Source: Odontocerum albicorne
Lineage: Eukaryota; Arthropoda; Insecta; Trichoptera; Odontoceridae
Assembly: GCA_949825065.1 (NCBI GenBank)
Contig: OX463846.1
Location: forward strand, 11,404,177-11,468,176
DNA: 64,000 nucleotides
Direction of reading: 5' to 3'
The notes beneath the pieces are model-generated. The model worked only from the letters and a program-made list of their open reading frames with translations. It ran no database searches and was not told the origin of the DNA. The number at the start of each line of letters is the position of its first letter. Position 1 is the first letter of the stretch. A program made the position numbers and the translations under genes. This document shows, in pieces, positions 33,593 to 43,094 of the stretch.

Positions 33593-33623
<31 letters not shown>

Positions 33624-33680
33624 CACTCCACCAAAAGCCGAATGTGTTAACAATAGACATTGGAAGATCTACAAAGACCG
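33395..33680 (+). pseudogene. LINE-D C-terminal end, with CA microsatellite
   Basis: The sequence aligns with 47.8-48.05 kb: TCAACTTCATCGAATAAATT, then GACGGGGTATCATACACGGG, GGAAGCACTTGAAGACAA and the 3' part CCGAATGTGTTAACAATAGA. An AC run (33591-33620, about 14 units) has expanded inside the 3' UTR. The frame is broken. Confidence 0.65.
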
Positions 33681-33761
33681 GTGGTCTAAACAGCGCCATG
33701 TAAATTGTCCTTTCATTATATTATTACTGCTTGTGGGCAAATTTGTCACCTTATATTGTTA

Positions 33762-33965
33762 TATGCACCTGATCATCCAAGGCAAAATACAACGCCGAGG
33801 AGGTGTTGCCAGGAGGTAAATCTCCTGGCTCCACAATATACGTGATTGGACAGGCATAAGGGGTGTTGGAGATCTTTTTAGGGCTGCCGGGGACAAATAT
33901 GTCTTCTCTCAAGTGATATTCAACGTTGGGGGAACCTGACATGATACTGGGAAGAAGAAGATATT
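33762..33965 (+). pseudogene. LINE-E C-terminus, truncated copy
   Basis: This is a close copy of 28480-28675, beginning TGCACCTGATCATCCAAGGC and ending GACATGATACTGGGAAGAAG. A stop after R-G-G-V-A-R-R breaks it. It was probably 5'-truncated on insertion. Confidence 0.8.
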
Positions 33966-34195
33966 GTTATATATACAAAGAGCTTTCTTAATTAAATAAT
34001 GTTTGTCTCTACGTATCGCATTGCTATACAACCACAATTATTGTGTTGCAATTTTTTAGTTCTAGAAGCTAAGTTAAAACTCCATCATATGTTATATAAG
34101 TGTTTCGAATTAACTGAATGAATACGAATCTAGTTCAACTTTAATGGTGACTGGCGGAAGAAATAATCTTAATCTGTGAGATATTATCTTTTTTA

Positions 34196-34250
34196 CGGTC
34201 TCAATAGCTTCATTGGTAGACCAGGCTCGATTCCTGGTGGTTCAAAAAAT
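34196..34250 (+). mobile_element. SINE-1 head fragment, deleted
   Basis: It reads GGTCTCAATAGCTTCATTGG and GGCTCGATTCCTGGTGG. The segment between A and B boxes is shortened and the body is gone. Confidence 0.5.
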
Positions 34251-34297
34251 TTGTTCTTAATCTATTTATTAGAAGTACTTGCACATGCTTTGAGATA

Positions 34298-34501
34298 CAC
34301 GTCCCAGCGGTAACTAAAACACATCGTCTCTGTCATTCATACACGTGTTCCGTCGCGATTTATTAGTCTTTCTACCTTACCGCTCTTTGCGCTAACAGTT
34401 CGGTATCTACATAGAGATGTTGGGTAGAAAGATTGACAAATCGCGACGGAACACGTGTATGAATAACAGAGACGATGTGTATCACTTACCGCCGGGTACT
34501 G
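34298..34501. mobile_element. Palindromic Tc1-like MITE, copy 2
   Basis: The 204-bp inverted repeat is flanked by TA (34296-34297 and 34502-34503). The right end inverts to CAGTACCCGGCGGTAAGTGA and the left end is a diverged version. The arms share ACACATCGTCTCTGT and ATACACGTGTTCCGTCGCGA. It is the same family as 1799-2038, with a different loop. Confidence 0.76.
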
Positions 34502-35147
34502 TACCGTAAAGAACACAAACTTAATACAACACAATTACTCCACGAGTAGTCGCGATGACTTTCGGTTTTCAAAAACTACGAATAACAAAATGTCAAAAAC
34601 ATTTATACTAAAGGTTTAAAAAAAATTACGTATAGCCAAAACGTGTTCAAGAAGTCGAAAGCATCCGAACTTTTCGTTATATGTTATATGTGTTTTTTAT
34701 GCCAAAGATAGATCAAGCATAATTGAAGTGAAAAAAAAAAGTTAATTTATGTTGTAGGATGTAAAATATTAGATATAAGTTCCACTTATCATATCATGTA
34801 GCTCATGACTGATCATCGTGACTTCCGTGACAGCCTTTGACGACTCCTCTTCATCCAACTCTTCACTCCACAGTTCGTCTCTCATTTGGTCAGTCCAACG
34901 CATTGGAACTCTTCCTCTTGTGCGTCGTCCTTTCGCGCTTCCAGTAACCACAAGCCTCGACAACCTATATCCTTGGCCACTAACAATATGTTATATCCAA
35001 AGAATCGAAGAACTCGTAGCAGACATATTTTTGACAATCTGTCAACGACACTCAGTTCTTTGAGAATGGAGGGATAAGTTCGCCTTGCGTCCATGGAATT
35101 GGTTATATTCTACTCCAACACCTCATTTCTTATGCATCTATTCTACG

Positions 35148-35390
35148 TATACTCGTATTATTTATAGTTAAGGTGGTTTAAAGACATTATAATTAATTTA
35201 GTCAAACACTGTTTATTCCACTATATATAACGGTATAAAAACTACCGGTTTCAAGATTTTCATCTCATCATCAGGGGAGCACAGCCTTGTTTGTGCTCCC
35301 TGATGATTAAAGGAAAACTTTGAACCCAGTGGGGTTATATCGTTATATAAAGTGGAATAAAATGTTCGACTATCCAAATTACAATACATT
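35148..35390. mobile_element. FB foldback element with hammerhead-like arms, copy A
   Basis: The 243-bp inverted-repeat element sits in LINE-B and has a 9-bp duplication TATTCTACG. The left arm on the minus strand has CTGATGA (35268-35274), a stem AGAT-GAAA-ATCT, GAAAC (35248-35252) and a second stem CGGTA/TACCG. The right arm on the plus strand has CTGATGA (35300-35306), stem AAAG/CTTT and a mutated GAACC. The arms face outward and share AAGTGGAATAAA. A 6-bp CTCGTA insertion sits at its left end relative to the other copies. Confidence 0.72.
35150..35157. other. Candidate excision footprint TACTCGTA
   Basis: FB copies B, C and D read TATATTATTTATAG at this point. Copy A reads TATACTCGTATTATTTATAG, exactly 6 bases longer. 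The insertion converts TA into TA-CTCG-TA. Confidence 0.55.
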
Positions 35391-35599
35391 TATTCTACGC
35401 CTCTCGCTTGCTCTCAGAGTCCACATCTCCGCGTCGTACATAAATATGCGAAGAAGTTGACATATTTTTGCAGAGAAGATTAATTCGGTTGAAATTAGTT
35501 AATATTATTTTTTGGTCTAAATTAACAAACAGTATACATGAGCGTTGTTTTAGATTTGAAATATTGCAGCCAGGTGTCACGATATTTTTTTCTCATATA

Positions 35600-35850
35600 T
35601 CTGCTCATCACACTCGTTGATATATATGTTATACTTACTGAATGGATCTGCTACCTCTTCGCCTTCTGCCCCCTGCCCCAAGGTACCTACCACACGATGC
35701 AAGAATAAACATGATGGGAAAGCTTTCAGGAAATGCCACCCTCCTGCCCTCCGTCTCATATCTCGCGCTCCGGCAGCTTTCTGTGCCACGTATTCCTTCC
35801 TTAGGCGTTGGGGAATTACGTAAGAAGTGACTAGGTACTGCTATCACCCA
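35600..35850. other. GC-rich block with overlapping frames
   Basis: Frames of 60-70 codons overlap on both strands (minus frames rich in R and G). This looks like a fragment of an ancient coding repeat. I cannot choose a strand or name a product. Confidence 0.25.
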
Positions 35851-35884
35851 GTATTAAATTTCTGCATTTTATTCTTTTTTAGAA

Positions 35885-36450
35885 AATTTAAGAAATCTAT
35901 TTATTATAATACCATATAAAGTTGAAGCGCCAATTTAAGGAATCTATTTATTATAATACCATATAAAGTTGAAGCGCCAATTTAAGGAATCTATTTATTA
36001 TAATACCATATAAAGTTGAAGTGCCAATTTAAGGAATCTATTTATTATAATACCATATAAAGTTGAAGCGCCAATTTAAGGAATCTATTTATTATAATAC
36101 CATATTAAGTTGAAGCGCCAATTAAGGAATCTATTTATTATAATACCATATAAAGTTAAAGCGCCAATTTAAGGAATCTATTTACTATAACACCATATAA
36201 AGTTGAAGCGCCAATTTAAGGAATCTATTTATTATAATACCATATTAAGTTGAAGCGCCAATTAAGGAATCTATTTATTATAATACCATACAAAGTTAAA
36301 GCGCCAATTTAAGAAATCTATTTATTTTAGCACCATATAAAGTTGAAGCGCCCATTTAAGGAATCTATTTAATAAAGTACCATATAAAGTTGAAGCGCCA
36401 ATTAAGGAATCTATTTATTATAATACCATATAAAGTTGAGGCCCCAATTT
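35885..36450. repeat. 47-bp tandem repeat, about 12 copies
   Basis: The unit GGAATCTATTTATTATAATA, CCATATAAAGTTGAAGCGCC, AATTTAA recurs with a 47-bp period. Later units lose one T (AATTAAGG) or vary at CATATTAAG, and these variants themselves repeat, suggesting block duplication. Confidence 0.93.
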
Positions 36451-36559
36451 TCAATAGTAATCGTAACAATACTGGAAACAAATTTCATCTTTGTTTCGTT
36501 TTATTATTTTCCTTTTCAAATTCACTATAATATTAACCTGGATAATATGACATGAAAAA

Positions 36560-37584
36560 AAAGGCACACATACCATCGCGCCGTTTTCCTTTTGGTTGAG
36601 GCAGAGCGCCAGATTCTCCTGTCGTGACACACATATTTTACTTCATCTACATCTACAAACCATCTTATACAACTATAATTTCTCTGACTTTTTAAATTGT
36701 CTTCTTTCAAAATAGCACTTACTTGATCCAGTCACACTTTCCTTGGTCTTCTACCACGAATGCCACTAACATTTTCACAGCATATTTGTTTCGTTAATAT
36801 TTTATTCATTTATTCATTCTACATGCCAAAATCATCTTAGAGTGATGTTCTTGGTCTTACTTAATATAATATCCTAGCCTTAAGTTCACATTCATTCCTA
36901 ATCACTTTATTTCGTATTCTGTCATACATTGTCATCCCGTGTACTCAGAACATGAATTTCAACAGCATTTAATCGGCTTCTTGCAGTCATTTCCCACGTC
37001 CAAGTTTCCCTTTCATACATCAAAGTCGCTATAAGAAGACTGTTGTGTAAAGCCACTTTAATAGATTTTGATGCTGTTCGGTTTGATACTTTAGTGATCC
37101 ATTGACGTTGTGTCTTTTGTTTCCATACCGTTCAACATCTCTCGGAATTCTTCCACCATCTGAGAAAAAACTAACAGTAGAATTTCTTTTAATCTTTTAT
37201 TTCTCACCTCATATATCGAATTGCATTTTCCTATCACACTTTTATTTACCATGGCTTTGAATTTCCCAATGTTCGTTCTTTGATATATTATTTATAGTTA
37301 AGGCATTAACACTGTGAAGGTTTAAATATATTATAATTTGTTTAGTCTTACACTGTTTATTCCACTTTATATAACGATATAACCCTATCGGTTTCAAAGT
37401 GTTCCTCTCATCCCCTGATGAAACCGGTAGGGTTATACCAACTTATACCGTTATTTAAAGTGGAATAAACAGTGTTTGATTAAACAAATTACAACTTCTT
37501 AGATCTTTTTCTTTGCATCTCTCATACAATTTACTTAACAAATTCTGTAATTCATCAAGATCTTCACTCAAAAATAGACATATA
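36560..37584 (-). pseudogene. LINE-A ORF2, longest copy, doubly interrupted
   Basis: From the 3' tail at about 36565 the minus strand runs upstream through M-R-R-W-F-V-D-V-D-E-V-K-Y-V-C-H-D-R-R-I-W-R-S, the W-L-D-Q equivalent and the G-H-V domain to 37280. FB copy B occupies 37281-37495. LINE-A then resumes to 37582 (TTGCATCTCTCATACAATTT as in the copy at 12.48 kb), where mariner 2 begins. Frameshifts are common. Confidence 0.78.
37281..37495. mobile_element. FB foldback element, copy B, in LINE-A
   Basis: The 215-bp element is flanked by TTCTT (37276-37280 and 37496-37500). The minus arm keeps GAAAC (37391-37395) and a second stem CGATA/TATCG, where other copies have CGGTA/TACCG. The plus arm reads CTGATGAAACCGGTAGGG, so the first stem is lost and the two boxes are fused. 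Confidence 0.7.
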
Positions 37585-38500
37585 CTACCTTGATCAAAAA
37601 GTTTTGGGACCAGCCACCGTGTGGCGCTGTCAGTCACCCGATTGGAATTCTTTTTTTTTTGTTAGGTTACCACATCTATCATTGACACTTCAAATTACAG
37701 CCTCATAGCTTGACATTTGTAAAAGTTACGCTGTACTGAGTACATCTACCTTTGTGCGTGTTTTCGATTTTTTACAAGTTTGAAAATGACATCAACTGTG
37801 CATCAACGAGTTTGCATTAAATTTTGTGTGAAAAATGGATTTAACGGTCCGCAGACCTTGGAAATGTTGGAGAAGTGTATTACGGTGGCACAAATGCTTC
37901 AGAAGTGATCGTGAGTCGGTCGAGGATGACGAACGCAGTGGCAATGGAAAACCGATGAAAACATCGATAAAATCAAAGAAATGTTGGCCGAAAATTGACC
38001 ATCAGAGAGCTGGCAGAGGACTTGAACATCGCTTATGGATCCACTCAAGACATTTTGGTTAATGATTTGGGTTTCAGAAGTGCCGCTGCAAAACTGGTGC
38101 AGAAAGACCTCAATTTCATGCAAAAAAAGGACCGCGTTGAAATCGCGAAAGACATGATTTACATGAGTTTTTTTACCAAAAACAACACGAATACTATCCA
38201 GCAGCCTTTGAATTCACCTGATCTGGCTCCCTGCGACTTTTTCCTGTTCAACCGACTTAAAAAACCGCTTCGCGGAACACGTTACAGCACCCGAGAGGAT
38301 GTCATGAAAAAATCGAAGACGGCTCTGATGGACATACCGAAAATTAAGTACCAGCGGTGTTTCGAGGATTGGATCAAGCGCTGGCGTAAGTGCGTTGCAG
38401 TCGATGGGGAGTACTTTGAAGGGGACCATATCGATTTTGATGAATAAATTTGTATTTTCGATTTTTTGAATAAAGTCCTAAAACTTTTTGATCAAGGTAG
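37585..38500 (+). mobile_element. Second mariner, internally deleted
   Basis: The 916-bp element is flanked by TA (37583-37584 and 38501-38502). Its ends are CTACCTTGATCAAAAAGTTT on both sides, continuing TGGGAC on the left and TAGGAC on the right. It is unrelated in its ends to the mariner at 29 kb. It inserted into LINE-A. Confidence 0.94.
37786..38447 (+). pseudogene. Mariner-family transposase, catalytic core deleted
   Basis: The start ATG 37786 gives M-T-S-T-V-H-Q-R-V-C-I-K-F. Frameshifts follow, then an open 150-codon part (37995-38447) with T-I-R-E-L-A-E-D-L-N-I, then L-N-F-M-Q-K-K-D-R. At about 38170 the sequence jumps from I-A-K-D-M to F-F-T-K-N-N-T-N-T-I-Q-Q-P. The first two catalytic aspartates with their surroundings (about 120 residues) are missing. 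The third remains in S-P-D-L-A-P-C-D-F-F-L-F. The C-terminus to D-G-E-Y-F-E-G-D-H-I-D-F-D-E is intact. Confidence 0.9.
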
Positions 38501-38509
38501 TATCTACAC

Positions 38510-39420
38510 TAACTAACGTCTAAACATCGTGCAAAGCGTACCTTGTATTTATGTTAAAAAAACCCTTTCTGTTTCCATATGGCTAAAAACCCTAAGTTTG
38601 GAGAAGTTTACGCCAGTGTCCAGTAATGTCTTATTAACAAAACTTAAATGCAGATAACACGATATCGCGCGATGTAATTTGTGCTCTGGAAACATCCATT
38701 ATGGTGATAAGTTGAATAATGTCTTCTTATTACTTGTAGATGCGAAGAATCCGGGTTGCAATCAGTCTTAGACAGCGGAAAACTATGCAGTGTCGATTTA
38801 ACATGGTATAAGGTTTCTCCAGACAGTCTCAGCATGTAAAGCAAACCACAGCGGGAACAGGGCAGTCGTTTTTATGTTCAGTATGTGTGATGCGTGCAGG
38901 CGCAAGTATCACATACACTGCACATTGCAAATAAAAAAAAAATCATTTAATGTATTGGTCAGTCTTCGTAATATGTGGTTTTTGTTTTAATTATAAAACA
39001 AGCATTGTTGTAATTTTGTGAACTGTCAATTCACTTCGTTTTTTTTCTTATAATCCTAATTTTGAAATCAAAGTGTAGCCAATAGATCAATATTTAATGT
39101 AGAATTTCAAAAAACAGATCAAACATATCTGTTTTTTTTCCTAGTGATATAATCGTACTTTAAATACCATAAAATTCAAAACAACTCGAATTCCCCTATA
39201 TTGGGACATTATATTCCCCTATATTAAGCTTTTTGGTAGAGCTATCCGGCCAAAATTACTAGCATTAAATATTAATCGAGCTACTACAATGTTAAATCAC
39301 GTATTTGTGTTCACCATTAACAAATTTGTGCAGGACTCAAAAATGCTTAGTTAAAATACGTTAAAAAATCAGTTCTTTGCACGACAAAAGTACGTTTTCA
39401 AGGTGTTTGATATATTCGAT
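38510..39420. other. Unassigned AT-rich DNA
   Basis: A short direct repeat TCCCCTATATT occurs at about 39192 and 39214. There is no gene or element signature. Confidence 0.4.
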
Positions 39421-39424
39421 CATC

Positions 39425-39900
39425 ATCCTGTCGTGTAGCTAATTACTGAGCTTCGTGACTCCCATGATAGCCTCCCACGACTTCTCTCCATCCATCCCTG
39501 TACTCCGCAGCTCGAAAGGCATTTGTTAAGGGAAGTCCAGTTGCGTCTTTTACTTGGTCAGTCCGAGGCATTGGGATTCTTCATCTCGTGAGTCATCCTT
39601 CCAGGCCTCCAGTAACCACAAATTGTCTACTTGACCACGAGAAATAGGCCCAAAGAATCGGAGGACGCGTCGAAGGCTTGTTGTTGACAATCAGTTCTTC
39701 GAGAATGGAGACATTAGTTCGTCTTGCTGTGCATGGAATTCGTTAACATCCTTCTCCAGCACCACATTTCAAATGCATCTTCTCTACATCTCTTGCTTGC
39801 TTTCAGAGGAGTCCAAGTCTCCGCGCTATACATGAATATTGCGAAGACGAGAGACTTAACTAGACGAATAAGTTTTCTTAATAAAGAATATCCATAAAAA
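39425..39900 (-). pseudogene. LINE-B ORF2 C-terminal part
   Basis: The minus strand reads L-I-R-L-V-K-S-L-V-F-A-I-F-M-Y-S-A-E-T-W-T, then R-E-D-A-F-E-M-W-C-W-R-R-M-L, then the later W-T-D/R-T-D-Q-V-K and W-R-E-V-V-G-G-Y-H-G-S-H codons after frameshifts. It covers the same region as 11040-11480. Confidence 0.82.
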
Positions 39901-39904
39901 CTCA

Positions 39905-40335
39905 ACCGACAAGATTAGGATAACTGATATCCATTTGGAAGCGATATTAAGGCTTTAACCCTTCCCTTACGGTGATAAAAATGAAACGCGTGTTCCGGTG
40001 TTGGGTAGTGAGTACGCGATCAAAAATTAGCGATTTTAAATCGGAAAAATAAGAACATTCATAGATAATCCCCTTAATTAATTATAATTGAAGTTAAAAA
40101 TTATAATAATTGAGATTTATTTGCTGAAAAAATTAAAAAACCATCTGGCACCGCTCACGGAACGGGCGTAGGTCTAGTCTCGTTGCCAGCTCAACAGCTA
40201 CTGCAGCGCGGCAGGGTTGGGGACTAACTCGGGCGTCGCTTACACTTGCGAGGTGGAGACAATTGCGCTCCTCGTTATTCAGTGACGTATGCAAAAGTGA
40301 GATGCGAATATAGTGTCGCGCTTCCCGCATACTTT
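39905..40335. other. Unassigned, GC-richer right half
   Basis: A GC-richer block (40140-40330) has a 68-codon minus frame with no recognised motif. It may belong to the 5' part of the following LINE copy. Confidence 0.3.
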
Positions 40336-40338
40336 TCA

Positions 40339-40737
40339 CCTATCGTCAAGACCCAAGATCGAGGCACTCACAGCGTTTAAATGCGAATTTGTTTCCGATA
40401 TTCAGAAAATACTTCCTGGAGAGACCGCATCACAAATGAAGAGGTTCTCCAACGAATCGAAGGAGGAAGGCACCTGCTCAGGATCCTGTCCGAAAGGCGT
40501 GCAAGATGGATCGGTCATATAATACGACAAGAGGGCCTCTTGCATGCCATAATGGAGGGCATGACCGAGGGGACAAACTCTAGGGGACGCCCACGCCGAG
40601 AGTACCTGGAGGACCTGTTGGTGGACGTGCGCTGCTCAACATACACAGACTTAAAAAGAGCCGCACAGGACAGGGGGGAATGGAGGAGAAGAGTTCAAAT
40701 TGCTGCAAACCAGTCTTAGGACTGCAACCACGGAAGG
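40339..40737 (+). pseudogene. LINE ORF2 C-terminus, 112 open codons
   Basis: The frame begins with a broken A-L-T-A-F-(E-M-W) segment. It then reads S-W-R-D-R-I-T-N-E-E-V-L-Q-R-I, L-L-R-I-L-S-E-R-R-A-R-W-I-G-H-I-I-R, R-G-R-P-R-R-E-Y-L-E-D-L and R-A-A-Q-D-R-G-E-W-R-R-R to a natural stop. It resembles LINE-B/E but is GC-richer and better preserved, so probably a younger, distinct family. Confidence 0.8.
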
Positions 40738-40739
40738 AT

Positions 40740-41520
40740 TAATATTGTTTTTTAAATCAATGCGTAAATATATTATGGAGGAATACCTAGAATCTAAACC
40801 TTGTATTTATTATATTTATAGAGATATTGATGGTTATTTGAAGCAACGTGTAGAAGATACCCAACACCGGGAAGGAAAGGTTAAACAAGCATTCACCTTG
40901 AAAAAATGACGGATGATACAAAGCAGCTTCCTTTTTATAACTGAATATTTTTTGATAATTCCTTCATATGATTGTAATTCATTTAAGTGCAGTATTTTAT
41001 TTGTTCGTCCTCTGGTCCTCGAGGGCTTTTGCTAGACAAAATATGGCCCACCTATGTAAAAGTTTGGCTATACTTGCAATATGTTGCATTTGAGTATTTC
41101 GATTATCACGGAGGCGGCATTGGATCTAGCGATGTTCCTGGACTCGCGGCGTTTTGCGGGCTTCGTGTAATCCGAGGAGTTTGTATGAAAGTACACATTT
41201 ACGTATGTAGCAAGCATAGCCCGCACCTTCTACACACTGAAATCTTACTTGATATTGGAATTTTGGAACAAATTAAAAACGAATTCATTTCTGCTTTTTT
41301 TCGGATATCTTACAAAAATAAAACAACATTATTTGAACGAGGCTTCTATTTATAACACCCGTAACATGGTTTATCCGATTTTTTGAGTAAACTATACAGT
41401 TTTAAAAATATTCTTATTATTAATCGATTTACCATAATTTTGATATCAAGACTTAATTCGTTTAACAAAATAGCGTTATAAAAATCGACATCTAACTTAT
41501 AATTCTCGCCTGATTAGTTA
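40740..41520. other. Unassigned, with a 122-codon plus frame
   Basis: The frame 40987-41355 includes a G/P/V-rich middle (G-G-G-I-G-S-S-D-V-P-G-L-A-A-F) in a GC-richer patch. I do not recognise it. Lacking homologues here or splice support, it could be chance, a repeat piece or an exon. Confidence 0.25.
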
Positions 41521-41524
41521 AATA

Positions 41525-41830
41525 TAGATGCTAGACGCATCAATATAGGTCAAAGAAAGACTGTTGACGACGTGCATAAAAAGAATATTAACATACTTCG
41601 AACATGTCGCTAGAGAGATGAAGACAGTTTGGGAAACTGGTAACAACTGAAAGTGTTGAGGGGCGGCAAGCAAGAGGACGGTATCCAGCAAAGTGGATAG
41701 ACCAAATCAAATAGCCGACTAGTTCCTTATTGAGTGATGTACTCGTAATAACCATGTTTCACGACCGGTAGGAGTGGAGATGAATCATCCGCTGATTTCC
41801 AATTCACCAGGGAACCACGATACTAAACCA
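41525..41830 (+). pseudogene. LINE-B ORF2 C-terminal piece
   Basis: It reads H-V-A-R-E-(D)-E-D-S-L-G-K-L-V-T-T-E-S-V-E-G-R-Q-A-R-G-R-Y-P-A-K-W-I-D-Q-I-K and then a stop. The W-R and G-G-S-R equivalents follow in a shifted frame. The A-F-E-M-W segment is missing. Confidence 0.72.
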
Positions 41831-42041
41831 TGAGTAACACAATTAAGAAGGACAAGATAAAATTTCCATTTTTCCTTATGTGTTGCCTGATTATTGAATT
41901 TTGGATGCATTGTTTGATACACGCATAGAAAGGAAAAGGAATCTAAGATGGAGTTCGATAACTATCGCGCAATCCTACTTTTGTTTGGATATATATGGCA
42001 TTAAGTGTTGAATTAATATTTTAAAACTATATTGACAAATT

Positions 42042-42250
42042 ACCTCCATAACTTAGTAAGATGCCTGTCTATAAAAAAACAAGGGGTTTTGGATTCGTTT
42101 CCTTTGGTTCCCTAATTTTTTAAAAAGGGTTTCAGTCTGGTGTTCACTTAGACTCTTTAACGTCATCTTGTTTGATTGGAAAATATTGTCATATGGCAAT
42201 AGACCCGCAAGGTTATTCTATATACAACGAAAGTGTAATATAATATTTGT
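42042..42250 (+). mobile_element. SINE-1 copy, diverged full length
   Basis: The head reads TACCTCCATAACTTAGTAAG, then GATGCCTGTCT, with a degraded B box. The body has GTCATATGGCAATAGACCCG and the tail TATACAACGAAAGTGTAATA. Confidence 0.75.
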
Positions 42251-42545
42251 TTCACCTGAACAAGAGGTCGATAGTTCTCCAAATATATACAGGAAAATTA
42301 ATATGTAATGGTGACATATATTTTGTGATTTCGTCTCAAGTTACATTTAGATATTTAAAATCAGTGAAACTATGCTACAAACAGTGTTTTCAAATAGTTT
42401 TTCCTTTTGTGTTTGCGCTTACAAAAAAAAGGAAAAATAATAGATTTTCGTAGCAAATGACAATATTTATTCATAAACTATTTACTGAGTAATTGACTAT
42501 TAGATGTACTGTGTAAAAGTAGTTAATATTAATTAATGCGAAACG

Positions 42546-42731
42546 ATGGCTGATGAGGACGCATATTTTCTAGCTTGTAATGATAGACTATTCATTGTTC
42601 ATAGCAGTGCAGAAAACATCATGTACAAAACATCGTCTATATCGGTAATTGCTGCACTTACTAGTAATGGTTGTGCCAAATGGGGAAAAAAACACTTAAA
42701 AGATTTAAACATTATGTACGTATATATGTAA
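42546..42731 (+). CDS. Unidentified 61-codon frame
   Basis: The frame starts M-A-D-E-D-A-Y-F-L-A-C-N-D-R and ends K-W-G-K-K-H-L-K-D-L-N-I-M-Y-V-Y-M. Its composition is protein-like and the first half is not part of any repeat I see. Its 3' end is included in a 127-bp tandem duplication. I cannot tell a small exon from chance. Confidence 0.2.
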   Translation: MADEDAYFLACNDRLFIVHSSAENIMYKTSSISVIAALTSNGCAKWGKKHLKDLNIMYVYM

Positions 42732-42945
42732 AAAAAGATCCATATATTGTAGTTTTATTCATTTTACATAACTAATAATCATGCCTTTATATTATAAATG
42801 TTCAAAAATGGGAAAAAAACACTTAAAAGATATAAACATTATGTACGTATATATGCAAAAAAGATCCATATATTGCAGTTTTATTCATTTTACATAACGA
42901 ATAAGCATGCCTTTATATTATAAATGTTCAAAAATAGGTTGACAG
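42675..42945. repeat. 127-bp tandem duplication
   Basis: The block from GGGAAAAAAACACTTAAAAG to TTATATTATAAATGTTCAAA appears twice. ACTTAAAAGA is at 42694 and 42821. The copies differ at only a few bases, so the duplication is recent. Confidence 0.9.
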
Positions 42946-43094
42946 TATATTTTTTATTAGTGAATTAGACTTTCCATCCTATAAAGAGGATTATTTGTAC
43001 CAATGATTATTTCAAAGAAAAGGGTTTGTTAAAAGTATTTGGAAAACTACTGTTGTACTTATACTATATATTTAAGGTGTTTTGGGCAATAAGT

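Larger units (their letters stand above)
34769..35480 (-). pseudogene. LINE-B ORF2 fragment, split by FB copy A
   Basis: The minus strand reads V-D-R-L-S-K-I-C-L-L-R-V-L-R-F-F-G and R-G-R-V-P-M-R-W-T-D-Q-M-R in the left part. The right part (35400-35480) has the upstream Y-V-R-R-G-D-V-D-S-E-S-K-R codons. The two are joined by the duplicated TATTCTACG at 35139-35147 and 35391-35399 around the inserted element. Confidence 0.78.

Noticed and set aside
33591..33620. AC dinucleotide run as a functional element
   Set aside because: It is an ordinary microsatellite expanded within a LINE-D 3' end and is absent from the other copy.
35885..36450. CRISPR array suggested by regular repeats
   Set aside because: Units are contiguous with no unique spacers, and the DNA is eukaryotic. 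The same applies to the arrays at 1.2, 5.2 and 53.7 kb.
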